Shown here: positions 36,637-46,185 of the stretch, piece after piece
Numbering within the stretch: the first letter of the stretch is position 1
Layout: each line of letters begins with the position of its first letter
Origin: Stenotrophomonas lactitubi
Lineage (GTDB): Bacteria; Pseudomonadota; Gammaproteobacteria; Xanthomonadales; Xanthomonadaceae
Direction: 5' to 3'
Assembly (NCBI RefSeq): GCF_002803515.1
Contig: NZ_PHQX01000001.1
Coordinates: forward strand, 3,410,001 to 3,474,000
DNA length: 64,000 nt
Made by a program: the position numbers and the translations under genes
The notes under the pieces: generated by a model
The model's database searches: none
The model's input: the letters and a program-made list of their open reading frames with translations, nothing else
What the model was told of the DNA's origin: nothing

Positions 36637-39600
36637 TCACCAATCCGCGCGCAGGCCGATGTTGCCTTCGATGATGCGGCGCTTGCCGTTGTCGCTGCCA
36701 CCCACCTCGCGGGTGTAATCGGCCACGGCATATGCGCTGATCGTGCGGTTGAAGCGCCCGACCACGCCGACACCGGCTTCCAGTGCGCGTGACCGCTGCG
36801 AATTGATGATCGCATCGCTGTCGAACAGGATGCGGTCCTCGCCCGAACGGCCGTGCCAGTAATTCAACTTGAAATATGGCTGCCAGCCGTTGTCAGCCAG
36901 TTGGTAATCACCCGCCAGGCGCAGGCCGACGCGGCCGGTCCAGGCGTTGTCGTTGTCGAAGGAAACGGTGGACACCAGATCGCGCTGGTCATCCAGCGAA
37001 CTGCGCTGCCAGATCACCTGTAGTTGCGGCTCCAACCACCACGATGACTGCCCGACCTGCAGCAGTGGTTTGCCCGCTTCCAGCGACAGCGTGGTGCCAT
37101 CGCCCTTGAGGTCGATGCCCAGCCCGCGCGACGAACGCGTGCGGCCGTCGTAGCGGCTCTGCATCGCCACCGCGTCGATGTAGCCGCCACTGCTGTCAGT
37201 CAACGTCCAGTACAGGCCTACGTGCTTGTCGTCCAACCGGCTCTGGCCGACCAGCACGTTGTCCCAGCCCACGGCCAGGCCGGTGATCCTGCCATCGGCG
37301 CGGGTGCGGCCGACGAACACGCCGATCTGGTTGCGATGGTTGTCGGCGGCAGCGGCCCATACGTCCAGGCCCGCCTGCACGCCCATCACGTCGCCATCGA
37401 AGCCGGGCCGTGCATCGCCCTTCCAGTGGATCTCGCTGCTCTGCCCCACCAGCCGCCCCCACGCGGTCCGGAACGCGCCCTGGCTGTACAGCAGGCGCTG
37501 TTCGCCCTGGCGCTCGTGGAAGGTACCCAGGCTGGCCAGCGAGGTCTCACGCAGCAGCGGGGGCACCACGGCGTAGGCAGCGGTCTCCAGGCGGTACAGC
37601 GGCACCAGGCCGTTCTCGTCCGGCGCGGCGGGTGTTGCTCCCGCACTGGGCGGCGGCGCACCGGTGCCGGGCAGGCTGCCCCCGGCCACCGGCACGTCCG
37701 GCACCGGTGGATCGCTGGGCGGCGCCACGGGCGGCGGTTCCGGCGGCGGCGGCGGTGGCGCGGTCTCACCGGCGGTCAGGTTCGGATCGATGGCACCTTC
37801 CGGTGGCGGTGGTGGTGCCGGGGGAATCGGCGGCGGCGGTGCGACCGGCGGTGTCGGCGGCGGCGGTGGAACCACTTCGCCGCCACCGTTCGGCGCGGGG
37901 GCCGGCCCGGCCGCAACTGTCGAACGCAGATACCAGTTCTCACCGGTACCGGCGCTGACGCCGCCCTTGAACAGGAAATACTCGTAGGCGCCGGCCGAGA
38001 CCGGTGCGAACAACGAGAACGCACCGGGCGCCGTGGTGGCACCGTTCAGTGCCTGCACCACCAGGATGCCATCGACCAGCGTGGCTGCCCCGCTGCCGCC
38101 CGCGTTGAGGATGCCGATGCCGGTGCTGCCGGTGGCCGTGCCGCCATCGATCACCAGCCGGTCGCTGGTGGCGTTGTCCGCCGCCAGCACGGTACGCAGG
38201 TACAGCCCGCCGCCATCGCCACGGTAGTTGCCGCGCACGGTAAATACATCGCCCGGCGCGGAGCCGGTCAGATCGATGCGCCCGGCGTTGACCACATTGA
38301 CCAACGCGCTGCCGCTGAATGGACGCACTGCATGCGTCCCGCTGCCTGCATAGATCGTGCTGGTGTCATCCAGGGTGAGTGAACCAGTACCGCTGACACT
38401 GTCACCGAGCACCAGATCACCATCGAAGGTGAGCTCGGTGCTGCTGGCCAGGCTGATCGCTTCCCAGTTCTGGAAACGCGCGACGCCGCTGCCTTTGACG
38501 TTGCTGAAGCTGAGACGATCATTGCCGCTGCCGCCGTCGAACAGCGGCACCGCGCCGATGTTGCCCTGGTTGAGGTTGCTCAGCGTGGCCACGTCGTCAT
38601 CGGGGCCTGCGTCGATGGCGCCGTACACGATGCCGCCGCCGTTCCAGTTGAAGGTGTCGTTGCCGGTGCTCAACAGCACCTGGCCACGCACGGTGCCATC
38701 GGTGATGGTCACGCTGTCATTGCCGCCGCTGACACTGATGTTGCCGCCGATATAGGCGGTGCCGGAGATGATGATGGTGTCGGTGTCGAAGCCGGTAACC
38801 ACGTTGCCGTCGACGGTGCCGCCGGACATGTCCCACAGGTTCTTGTCCAGCTTCATGTTGACGCGGCCAATGCGGCCGCCGGTCATCCACGCCTGGTCGC
38901 CGTCTTCGAACGCGCCGACGATGCGGCCGCCGCTCATGCGGAAGGTATCGATGTTGTCGCCCTGCTGCAGGGCACCGATGGTGCCGCCGGTCATGACGAA
39001 ATCATCGCGGCCACTGCCCTGCGTCACCAGTCCGGTGATGGTGCCGCCGTTGACGGTCAGCTGGTCATCACCGCTGCCCTGGTCGAGGCTGTCGAGCGTG
39101 CCGCCGTTGAGCAGCAGCACGTCGTTGCCGTCGCCCTGCTGCACGGCGCCGGTGATGCTGCCGGCCAGCATCTGCAGGCGATCGTTGCCGGCACCGAACT
39201 GCACGCCGCCGGTGCCGCCGCTGATGGTGCCGCGGTTGACTACGCTGCTGTCGCCTGCACCTTTGAAGGCGATGCCCCAGCCAGCGGCAGCACCGATCTG
39301 GCCGTCGTTGACCACGCCGCTGCCCCCCTGCAGATACAGCGCGTACCCCTGTGCCGAGGAAATGCTGCCACTGGCGGCATTGTTGACCGTCACCATCGCA
39401 TCGGCATTGATGCCACCGGCGGTGCCGCTGCCGACGGTGCCGCTGGCGGCGATGCTGCCCTGGTTGTTGATGGTGCCGCCGGCCGTAGGGGCGACGTAGA
39501 GGGCGTTGGCGTTGCTGGTACTCAACTGCGCACCGCTCTGTACATTCACGATAACGCCGCTGGCTCCAGCACCAAGGGTGACCGGCGTTGCATCGGGGTT

Positions 39601-39771
39601 GGGCGCGGCCGCGCTGCAGGTAACGGTCTGCCCGGCGACGGGGGCGGGGGCATCACATCCCGCCCAGACTGCCGGGGCGGCCAGGGCGAGCAGCGACGGC
39701 GCCGCCAGGATCTGTAGCAGGGAAACGGTCAAACGGCGCCGGCGGAACCCGGGCGGGACGACATGGAACAT
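36637..39771 (-). CDS. Autotransporter with beta-helix passenger and Pro-rich linker
   Basis: A 1044-residue type Va secreted protein. Signal peptide (SLLQILAAPSLLALAAPAVWA), then a Gly/Asn/Asp-rich passenger built of short repeats such as QGDGNDVLLLNGGT, QGSGDDQLTVNGGTI, QGSGRDDFVMTGGTI, typical of beta-helices. A Pro-rich linker of about 70 residues (PPPPPTPPVAPPPPIPPAPPPPP region) follows, and the C-terminal barrel ends in GLRADW. A pathogenesis or adhesion role is usual for such proteins but unproven here. Only two passenger cysteines (CDAPAPVAGQTVTC). I chose the ATG at 39771. Confidence 0.92.
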   Translation of the reverse strand: MFHVVPPGFRRRRLTVSLLQILAAPSLLALAAPAVWAGCDAPAPVAGQTVTCSAAAPNPDATPVTLGAGASGVIVNVQSGAQLSTSNANALYVAPTAGGTINNQGSIAASGTVGSGTAGGINADAMVTVNNAASGSISSAQGYALYLQGGSGVVNDGQIGAAAGWGIAFKGAGDSSVVNRGTISGGTGGVQFGAGNDRLQMLAGSITGAVQQGDGNDVLLLNGGTLDSLDQGSGDDQLTVNGGTITGLVTQGSGRDDFVMTGGTIGALQQGDNIDTFRMSGGRIVGAFEDGDQAWMTGGRIGRVNMKLDKNLWDMSGGTVDGNVVTGFDTDTIIISGTAYIGGNISVSGGNDSVTITDGTVRGQVLLSTGNDTFNWNGGGIVYGAIDAGPDDDVATLSNLNQGNIGAVPLFDGGSGNDRLSFSNVKGSGVARFQNWEAISLASSTELTFDGDLVLGDSVSGTGSLTLDDTSTIYAGSGTHAVRPFSGSALVNVVNAGRIDLTGSAPGDVFTVRGNYRGDGGGLYLRTVLAADNATSDRLVIDGGTATGSTGIGILNAGGSGAATLVDGILVVQALNGATTAPGAFSLFAPVSAGAYEYFLFKGGVSAGTGENWYLRSTVAAGPAPAPNGGGEVVPPPPPTPPVAPPPPIPPAPPPPPEGAIDPNLTAGETAPPPPPPEPPPVAPPSDPPVPDVPVAGGSLPGTGAPPPSAGATPAAPDENGLVPLYRLETAAYAVVPPLLRETSLASLGTFHERQGEQRLLYSQGAFRTAWGRLVGQSSEIHWKGDARPGFDGDVMGVQAGLDVWAAAADNHRNQIGVFVGRTRADGRITGLAVGWDNVLVGQSRLDDKHVGLYWTLTDSSGGYIDAVAMQSRYDGRTRSSRGLGIDLKGDGTTLSLEAGKPLLQVGQSSWWLEPQLQVIWQRSSLDDQRDLVSTVSFDNDNAWTGRVGLRLAGDYQLADNGWQPYFKLNYWHGRSGEDRILFDSDAIINSQRSRALEAGVGVVGRFNRTISAYAVADYTREVGGSDNGKRRIIEGNIGLRADW

Positions 39772-39964
39772 ACGGCACTCCTGGGTCGTGGGATCAGGAA
39801 CTGCGGAGGCTATGTACGGCGCTGCTGACGCAGTCTGCCCTGCCATGAATGGTTTCGATAGGTGAAATTGCAGGCAAGCGGTCACGTTTTTGATGTGAAA
39901 TCGGGAAGTGCTCACGCGGCCCGCATATCGATGAATGCGTTCACCATCATTGCCCCGCCAAGAG

Positions 39965-40120
39965 CATCCACGCATGGCGTGGATCTACTGCAATCCTGGC
40001 CCAGTAGATCCACGCCATGCGTGGATGACCCCGCAAACCCAACAGCCCAGCAGATCCACGCCATGCATGTATGACCCCGCAGGCCCCACCAGCCCGGTAG
40101 ATCCACGCCATGCGTGGATG
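39965..40120. repeat. Cluster of four SMAG palindromes
   Basis: A minus copy (39965-39988) is followed by three plus copies (40004-40027; 40050-40073 with a GCAG head and mutated right arm; 40097-40120). The four-copy cluster lies between the autotransporter start and the end of nagX. The rest of 39772-40146 is non-coding, probably holding the autotransporter promoter. Confidence 0.85.
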
Positions 40121-40146
40121 GGCCGTTCGCTACGACCTTTGCGCGC

Positions 40147-41214
40147 TCAGATCTTCAGATAAATGCGACGTCGGTCCAGCCACCACGCCACGCCCCACCA
40201 CAGCGCAACGAACACCAACGCCTGCAGCATCGAGGCCAGCTCCAGCGCCTGCGGCATCGCCACGGCCAGTTGCTGCCAGACCCATCCCCAGGCGCCGGTC
40301 GCCAGCAATATCACCGACATCACCGAAGCCCCCAGATAGGCGGTGATCGCATTGACGCCGAAGCGCCGGCCCAACGCCGGCCACCCCTTGCGGTCGATCA
40401 GCACGTGACCCAGCCACAACGCCAGCGCGGCCAGGCCCCCGGTCCACAGCACGTAGCTGGGCGTCCACAGCTGCTTGTTGAGCGGCAACACCGTCGTCAG
40501 CAGCAGGCCGAGCACGGCGGTGATCGCACCCAGCGCAGCCAATGCACCGGCGCGGCCACTGCGCAGCAGGCCGCCGGCCAGCAGGCCCAGCACGGTGCTG
40601 GCCAACGCGCCGAGGCTGCTCAGCAATCCTTCCGGGTCATGGCCCAGACCGGTATCGGCCTGCCATTGGTAGATCCATGGCGCGAACAAGGTGGTATCCA
40701 GACGGCTGGCCGGGTTGGTCCAGGGCGCAAGGTCACCCACGCCCAGCAGCAGCGCGGTGTAGCCGACCAGCAACGCGACCAGCACGGCCGCCTGCACGCG
40801 CGGACGCGCATACACCGCCAGCACGCCCACCACTGCCGCGCACAGTGCGATGCGCTGCAGCACACCCCATATGCGGAAGTGGTGCGTATGCAGTGCCCAC
40901 CACACCAGCAGGTGCAGCAGCACGCCGGCAATGGCGATGCGCAGTGCGCGTTCCAGCACGCCACGTGCAAGTGCCGGCCATGCCCCTGGATCCAGCGCGC
41001 GCGGTGCGACGCTGAACGCCATCGACACACCCACCAGGAACAGGAAGAACGGGAACACCAGGTCGGTCGGTGTGCAGCCGTGCCATTCGGAATGGCGCAG
41101 CGGTGCAAACACCGCACTCCAGTCACCGGGGTTGTTGACCAGCAGCATCGCCGCCACGGTCATGCCGCGCAGGGCGTCGATCGAGCCCAACCGGCGTGGC
41201 GGCGTGCTGCTCAT
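40147..41214 (-). CDS. nagX: NagX-like N-acyltransferase-family membrane protein
   Basis: A 355-residue integral membrane protein with about ten hydrophobic segments, resembling the heparan-alpha-glucosaminide N-acetyltransferase (HGSNAT) group. The start GSIDALRGMTVAAMLLVNNPGDW, then HSEWHGCTPTDLVFPFFLFLVGVSMAFS is highly typical of NagX. It is last in the nagP-R-B-II-A-X cluster, starting 2 bases after nagA's stop. In Xanthomonas-type nag loci NagX is thought to be a transmembrane protein involved in GlcNAc use; its exact role is not settled. Confidence 0.88.
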   Translation of the reverse strand: MSSTPPRRLGSIDALRGMTVAAMLLVNNPGDWSAVFAPLRHSEWHGCTPTDLVFPFFLFLVGVSMAFSVAPRALDPGAWPALARGVLERALRIAIAGVLLHLLVWWALHTHHFRIWGVLQRIALCAAVVGVLAVYARPRVQAAVLVALLVGYTALLLGVGDLAPWTNPASRLDTTLFAPWIYQWQADTGLGHDPEGLLSSLGALASTVLGLLAGGLLRSGRAGALAALGAITAVLGLLLTTVLPLNKQLWTPSYVLWTGGLAALALWLGHVLIDRKGWPALGRRFGVNAITAYLGASVMSVILLATGAWGWVWQQLAVAMPQALELASMLQALVFVALWWGVAWWLDRRRIYLKI

Positions 41215-41216
41215 CG

Positions 41217-42365
41217 TCAAGCCGCCTCGTACTGGCCGGCGATCCACGTACCACGCACCTGCAGCGCATCGTCCAGCAGCACCAGGTCGGCCTGGTAGCC
41301 CTCGGCGATGTGACCCAGGCGGTCATCGACATTGAGGAACTGCGCCGGATAGGTCGAGGCCATGCGCGCTGCTTCAGCCAGCGGCTGGCGCAGCAGCTGC
41401 ACGGTGTTGCGCACGGCGGTGGCCATGTCCAGCGCCGAACCGGCCAGCGAGCCGGCCGCGTTGCGCACTACGCCATCGATGGCAGTGATGGTTTCGCCAT
41501 ACAGCACGTAGCTGGGATCGTCGGCACCTACCGGCGGCATCGCATCGGTCACCAGCAGCAGGCGGCCACGCGGCTTGGCCGCCAGCGCCACGCGCAGGCT
41601 GGCCGGATGCACGTGCACGCCATCGACGATGATGCCGAGCCAGCTGTCGCGATCTTCCAGCGCCGCGCCGACCGCACCGGGCTCGCGCCCCTGCAGCGGC
41701 GACATCGCGTTGTACAGATGGGTGAAGCCACGCACGCCGGCATCAAGGCCGGCACGGATCTCTTCATAGGTACCGGCGGTGTGGCCAGCGGCGACGATCA
41801 CCCCGCGTTCAATCAACGCGCGGATGGTCTCCAGCGGCACGCGCTCCGGCGCCAGGGTCAGCAGGGTTACGCCGTTGTCCAGCGACGACGCCAGTTCGAT
41901 CTCTTCCGCGTCCGGCACGCGGAACTTGCTGGCATCGTGCGTGCCTTTGCGCGCCGGTGCGATGTACGGCCCTTCCAGGTGGATGCCGATCACGCCCGGC
42001 ACGCCCTGTGCGATGGCCTCGCGCATCGCAGCGATCGCCTCGCGCATCACACCGAGGTCATCGCTGATCAGGGTCGGCAGCATCGCGGTGGTGCCGAAGC
42101 GGCGATGCGCACGCGCAATCGTGCGCAGCGACGCCACGTCGGGCGTGTTGTTGAACAGCGCGCCGCCACCACCATTGACCTGCACATCGATGAAGCCCGG
42201 CAGCAGCCAACCACCACCCAGGTCGACCTGCTCGTCGGCCGTGCCCAGCTGCGGCGCAGCGTCGGGCAGCAGCGCGCTGATGTGGCCGTCTTCGATGACC
42301 ACCGCAAGATCGTCGCGAAACTCATCGCCGGCAAGAATGCGGGCATTGCGCAGCACGGTTGCCAT
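41217..42365 (-). CDS. nagA: N-acetylglucosamine-6-phosphate deacetylase
   Basis: Removes acetate from GlcNAc-6-phosphate to give glucosamine-6-phosphate. The 382-residue amidohydrolase has PGFIDVQVNGGGG, the metal-ligand Glu in GIHLEGPYIAPARKGTHD, VAAGHTAGTYEE and FTHLYNAMSPLQGREPG, and the catalytic Asp in LVTDAMPP. I chose the ATG at 42365, which overlaps the stop of nagB-II by one base (TGATG), so translation should be coupled. Confidence 0.95.
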   Translation of the reverse strand: MATVLRNARILAGDEFRDDLAVVIEDGHISALLPDAAPQLGTADEQVDLGGGWLLPGFIDVQVNGGGGALFNNTPDVASLRTIARAHRRFGTTAMLPTLISDDLGVMREAIAAMREAIAQGVPGVIGIHLEGPYIAPARKGTHDASKFRVPDAEEIELASSLDNGVTLLTLAPERVPLETIRALIERGVIVAAGHTAGTYEEIRAGLDAGVRGFTHLYNAMSPLQGREPGAVGAALEDRDSWLGIIVDGVHVHPASLRVALAAKPRGRLLLVTDAMPPVGADDPSYVLYGETITAIDGVVRNAAGSLAGSALDMATAVRNTVQLLRQPLAEAARMASTYPAQFLNVDDRLGHIAEGYQADLVLLDDALQVRGTWIAGQYEAA

Positions 42366-43393
42366 CACACCGTCTCCGTAACCTTGTTCAGATGCGGCGG
42401 CAGGTCCGGGTTGAAGCCGCGGCGCAGCGCCAGCGCATTGATCGCGCGGTAGAAGCTCTGCACGGTCAGCAGCGGTGCGCACAACGGATGCGGCGCAGCG
42501 GCGACGGGCAGGTTGCCGCCGGCACCAGCCAGCCACACCTGGGCGCCACGTGCGGTGAATTCTTCAGCCACGGCGCGGGTACCGGCACCGGTTTCATCAG
42601 GCTGGGCGAAGGCCAGCACCGGGAAGCCGCGATCGACCAGCGCCATCGGCCCATGCTTGACCTCGGCCGAGCTGTAGGCCTCGGCGTGCAGGCTGCAGGT
42701 TTCCTTGAACTTCAGCGCGGCCTCCTGCGCCGCGCCGAGGCCCAGACCACGGCCGAGCACGAACAGGTTGTTGGCCTCCACCAGGCCATCGGTCACTGCG
42801 CTCCAGTCGCACTGCCAGGCCTCGCGCATGGCATCGGGCAGCAGGTCCAGGGCATTGCGCAATGCGCTGTCCTGCTTCCAGTACGCTGCCAGCTGCAGCA
42901 GCGCGGACAACGAGGCGAGGTAACTCTTGGTCGCCGCCACGCTTTTCTCCACACCGGCATGCAGCGGGATGACCGTGTCGGCAAGCTGTGCCAGCGGCGA
43001 ATCCTCGACGTTGACCAGCGCCACCACACGAGCGCCAGCAGCCTTGGCAGCTTCGGCATTGCGCAGCAGGTCCGGGCTCTTGCCGGACTGCGAAATGACG
43101 ATGAACAACGCACCGCGCAACTGCAACGGTGCGGCATAGACCGAACCCACCGACGGCGAGGCCGAGGCAACGACCAGGCCCAGCTGGGTTTCCAGCAGGT
43201 ACTTGCCGTAGGTCGCGGCATGGTCGGAACTGCCCCGTGCGCAGGTCACCACGAACGGCGGCGGTGCAGCGCGCAGGCTGGCTGCCAGCGTTTCCATCAC
43301 GGCATGGTTGCGGGCGAACTGGCGGGCAACGACGTCGGCCGCTTCGGCGGCCTCGGCGAACATCAGGGTGGCAGTAGGGTCGGACAGCGACAT
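42365..43393 (-). CDS. nagB-II: Glucosamine-6-phosphate deaminase, SIS-domain type (NagB-II)
   Basis: Converts glucosamine-6-phosphate to fructose-6-phosphate and ammonia. It has two SIS domains like the isomerase half of GlmS (CARGSSDHAATYGKYLLE, VISQSGKSPDLLRNAEAAKAAGARVV, GRGLGLGAAQEAALKFKETCSLHAEAYSSAEVKHGP) but lacks the glutaminase half. This NagB-II form replaces classical NagB in Shewanella and Xanthomonas. The ATG at 43393 gives 342 residues. It lies 7 bases after nagR. Confidence 0.92.
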   Translation of the reverse strand: MSLSDPTATLMFAEAAEAADVVARQFARNHAVMETLAASLRAAPPPFVVTCARGSSDHAATYGKYLLETQLGLVVASASPSVGSVYAAPLQLRGALFIVISQSGKSPDLLRNAEAAKAAGARVVALVNVEDSPLAQLADTVIPLHAGVEKSVAATKSYLASLSALLQLAAYWKQDSALRNALDLLPDAMREAWQCDWSAVTDGLVEANNLFVLGRGLGLGAAQEAALKFKETCSLHAEAYSSAEVKHGPMALVDRGFPVLAFAQPDETGAGTRAVAEEFTARGAQVWLAGAGGNLPVAAAPHPLCAPLLTVQSFYRAINALALRRGFNPDLPPHLNKVTETV

Positions 43394-43400
43394 GGCAGGC

Positions 43401-44468
43401 TCAGGAAGGATCGGAAGGAAGGGGACGGGCGGCGGCAGGCCGCATCGGTGCGGTCGAGCCGCGCACCACCAGCTGCGGCACGAAGCCCTGGTTGTGCAGC
43501 GGCGCCGGCGCATCGTCGTAGGCGTCACTGCGCAGCTGCGCGATCAGCAGACGCGCGGCATGGCGGGCGATGTCTTCGGTGGCCTGCTTGGCGGTGGTCA
43601 GCGGCGGCCACGACTGGCGCGAGAACGGGCTGTCCTCGAAGCCGGCGATGGACAGGTCGTAAGGCACGTTCATGCCCGCCGACTTCGCTGCGGCCAGCAC
43701 GCCGGCGGCGATTTCATCGTTGGAACCGAAGATGGCAGTGGGCGGTTCGCGCAGTGCCAGCAGGCGCCGCGCACCGCGGAAGCCGTCATCGAAGGTGTAG
43801 TCGCCCTGCACCACCAGATGCTTGTCCACGGTCATGCCGTAGTCTTTCAGCGCGGCCTCGTAACCGGCGTAGCGCTCGCCCGACGACCGGTGCGAGGTGC
43901 CACCCCAGAGGAAGCCGATGCGCTGGTGACCCAGCTGGATCAGGTGTTCGGTGATTTCGTAGGCGGCTTCGCGGTCGTCGACGAACACGCAGGCGCCGTC
44001 GGCCGGATCTTCAGTGGCCGCGATGATCCGCACCAGCTTGATGCCACGCGCAGTGAGCGCCTGGATCAGATCGCGACGTTCGGACATCGGTGCGGTCAGC
44101 ACCAGCCCGGCCAGGCGCGAGCGCTGCACCCAGTCGGCCAGTTCATCGGCCAGCAGCGGCGAACTGGAATCGCACGGATGGATCTGCAGGCCGAAGCCGG
44201 TTTCACGGCAGGCGGCGAGCACGCCGTTCTGCACGCCGATGATGTGGTACGGGTTCGGGTTGTCGTACACCAGCCCGATCACGAAGGTGGTGCCGCTGCG
44301 CAGGTTGCGCGCGGAGGGATCGGGTTCGTAGTCGAGCTCGGCGATGGCACGCAGCACCCGCGCACGGGTGGCCTGCATCACCGAGGGCTCGTTGTTGATC
44401 ACCCGCGACACCGTCTTCAGCGAGACCTTGGCCTTTTCGGCAACGTCCTTGATGGTCGCTCTGCGCAT
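43401..44468 (-). CDS. nagR: LacI-family regulator of GlcNAc use (NagR)
   Basis: A 355-residue LacI-type repressor. The helix-turn-helix starts ATIKDVAEKAKVSLKTVSRVINNEPSV, with hinge RNLRSGTTFVIGLVYDNPNPYH, then a periplasmic-binding-protein-like sensor domain. Its genomic position inside the nag operon fits the Xanthomonas NagR. Palindromes with the CAACGTTG core on both sides of the divergent promoter (45852-45867 and 46088-46107) are its likely sites, with a GlcNAc-derived sugar as inducer. Confidence 0.9.
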   Translation of the reverse strand: MRRATIKDVAEKAKVSLKTVSRVINNEPSVMQATRARVLRAIAELDYEPDPSARNLRSGTTFVIGLVYDNPNPYHIIGVQNGVLAACRETGFGLQIHPCDSSSPLLADELADWVQRSRLAGLVLTAPMSERRDLIQALTARGIKLVRIIAATEDPADGACVFVDDREAAYEITEHLIQLGHQRIGFLWGGTSHRSSGERYAGYEAALKDYGMTVDKHLVVQGDYTFDDGFRGARRLLALREPPTAIFGSNDEIAAGVLAAAKSAGMNVPYDLSIAGFEDSPFSRQSWPPLTTAKQATEDIARHAARLLIAQLRSDAYDDAPAPLHNQGFVPQLVVRGSTAPMRPAAARPLPSDPS

Positions 44469-44507
44469 CGGCTTTTCCTGGGGTTGGCTGCCGTCCATCA
44501 TCGCCGA

Positions 44508-45800
44508 TCAGCCCTTGTCCTGCGGCAGGCCGACGCGATGGCCGACCACCGAGTAGAACAGGATGTACAGGTAGCACGGCACCATCAGCAGCAGGAACAC
44601 CAGCTGGAAGTCGATGTGCTGCTTGAGCACGGCGAACAGCTGCGGAATGATCGCGCCGCCGGCGATGCCCATCACCAGCAACGCCGAACCGGTTTCGGTG
44701 AAGCGGCCCAGGCCACGGATCGCCAGCGGGAAGATCGCCGGCCACATCATCGCGTTGGCAAAGCCCAGCAGCGCCACGAAGGCGACCGACACATAGCCGT
44801 GGGTGAAGAAGGCGCCCAGGCAGAACACCACGCCCAGTACCGCGGAGACGGTCAGGTAGCGCGACTGCGAGACCACCTTCGGGATCAGCAGCAGGCCCAC
44901 CACGTAGCCCACCAGCATCGCGCCCAGGGTGAGCGAGGTGAACATCTTGGTCTGGTCCAGCGGCAGGTCGAAGCCATGACCGTAGGTACCGATGGCATCA
45001 CCGGCCATCACTTCCACGCCGACATAGACGAACAGGCACAGCACGCCCAGCCACAGATGCGGGAACTGGAAGATGCTGCTGCGCTCGGCCTTGCCCGGTG
45101 CGCCGGCCGGGGTGGCATTGGCCTCGGAGGCCTTGATTTCAGGCAGCGGCGAGAACAATACCGCCACCGCCAGCACCACCAGCAAGCCGGCCATGGCCAG
45201 GTACGGCGCGTGGATCTTGGCGGCGAATTCGTTCAGCAGCTGCGCCTTGGTCGCTTCATCGGCAGCGGCCACCGTGGCCGACAGATCGCCGATGCCATGC
45301 AGCACCACCGTGCCGATCAGCACCGGCGCCAGCATGCCGGCGATCTTGTTGCAGATGCCCATCATCGCGATGCGCCGTGCGGCGGTTTCAATCGGGCCGA
45401 GGATGGAGATGTACGGGTTGATCGCGGTCTGCAGCAAGGCAAGTCCACTACCGATCACGAACAGGCCACCGAGCGCGCCGGGATACCAGCGCTGGGTGGC
45501 GAATTCACCGAACAACGCCGCACCACCGGCCATCACCAGCAGGCTCAGGCTCAGGCCCTTTTTCATGCCGGTGCGGCGCAGGATCCACGAGGCCGGCAGG
45601 GCCAGGAAGAAGTAGGACAGGTAGAACACCATCAGCACCAGGAAGGCGCCGACCTCGCTGAGCTCGAAGGCGAGTTTGACGAAGGTGATCAACGGGCCGT
45701 TGAGCCAGGTGAAGAAGCCGATCAGGAAAAACAGCACGCCGACGATGGCGATGGACGAGGCCACGTTCGGGCGTGCGCTTGCAACGGGGACGGCTGACAT
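44508..45800 (-). CDS. nagP: Sugar MFS transporter NagP (FucP family)
   Basis: A 430-residue transporter of the FucP branch of the MFS with about twelve hydrophobic segments. The N-terminal FFLIGFFTWLNGPLITFVKLAFELS and GSGLALLQTAINPYISILGP are characteristic. In the nag pathway it would bring GlcNAc across the inner membrane as free sugar. It is the first gene of the minus-strand nag cluster, so it lies closest to the shared regulatory region. I chose the ATG at 45800. Confidence 0.92.
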   Translation of the reverse strand: MSAVPVASARPNVASSIAIVGVLFFLIGFFTWLNGPLITFVKLAFELSEVGAFLVLMVFYLSYFFLALPASWILRRTGMKKGLSLSLLVMAGGAALFGEFATQRWYPGALGGLFVIGSGLALLQTAINPYISILGPIETAARRIAMMGICNKIAGMLAPVLIGTVVLHGIGDLSATVAAADEATKAQLLNEFAAKIHAPYLAMAGLLVVLAVAVLFSPLPEIKASEANATPAGAPGKAERSSIFQFPHLWLGVLCLFVYVGVEVMAGDAIGTYGHGFDLPLDQTKMFTSLTLGAMLVGYVVGLLLIPKVVSQSRYLTVSAVLGVVFCLGAFFTHGYVSVAFVALLGFANAMMWPAIFPLAIRGLGRFTETGSALLVMGIAGGAIIPQLFAVLKQHIDFQLVFLLLMVPCYLYILFYSVVGHRVGLPQDKG

Positions 45801-45851
45801 CAGGAAGGCTCCTGCGGCGACGGCCGCAGAACACGGCGTCGGAGAGTGGCT

Positions 45852-45867
45852 GGGAACAACGTTGTCA
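45852..45867. promoter_or_regulatory. LacI-type operator near nagP
   Basis: The core ACAACGTTGT (45856-45865) is a perfect palindrome within GAACAACGTTGTCA, 52 bases upstream of the nagP start. It resembles the palindrome near glk. Confidence 0.65.
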
Positions 45868-46029
45868 CATTCTTTCGGTGGACGACGACCGTTTGTCAAC
45901 TTCCATGCACGGCCCACCACACCGGATGCTGCACTGCGCAAGCCCGCTGCACGGCCATCCGCTGAATGCGCTTCGCCCTTGAAGCCCCTTGCTGCAACGG
46001 TTCTGCCATGGATGCCGCACTCACGCCAT

Positions 46030-46041
46030 GTAAACGTTTAC
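46030..46041. promoter_or_regulatory. GTAAACGTTTAC palindrome
   Basis: A perfect 12-base palindrome with central CG, typical of LacI-family operators, between the two CAACGTTG-type sites. It differs in the outer bases, so it may bind NagR weakly or another LacI regulator. The remaining 385-base nagP-glk gap (45801-46185) holds no gene I can support. Confidence 0.55.
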
Positions 46042-46087
46042 GGCGATCTGCATTCGCTGCGGCGCAGCAACGAAAGTGTCACGAACT

Positions 46088-46107
46088 CGTTGACATCGTT
46101 GTCAACG
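46088..46107. promoter_or_regulatory. LacI-type operator near glk
   Basis: CGTTGACA-TCGT-TGTCAACG: perfect 8-base arms around TCGT, giving a central CG. It differs by one base from the form TGACAACGTTGTCA and so matches the nagP-proximal site. It lies 78 bases before the glucokinase start. Confidence 0.7.
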
Positions 46108-46185
46108 CGGTTACAGACTCCGCCCCAATCGCCGGCTTCATCGTTGCCCTTCCCGGGGCCGGCCCCACCTGCTGCAGGAGCCCGC

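Noticed and set aside
40114..41298. Open frame of 394 residues antisense to nagX
   Set aside because: nagX has membrane segments and a conserved start; the other frame is Gln/Arg-rich and has no recognisable domain.
43308..45797. Open frame of 829 residues on the plus strand opposite nagB-II, nagR and nagP
   Set aside because: It spans three recognised genes with clear motifs on the other strand and has a His/Gln/Arg-rich composition typical of antisense frames in high-GC DNA.
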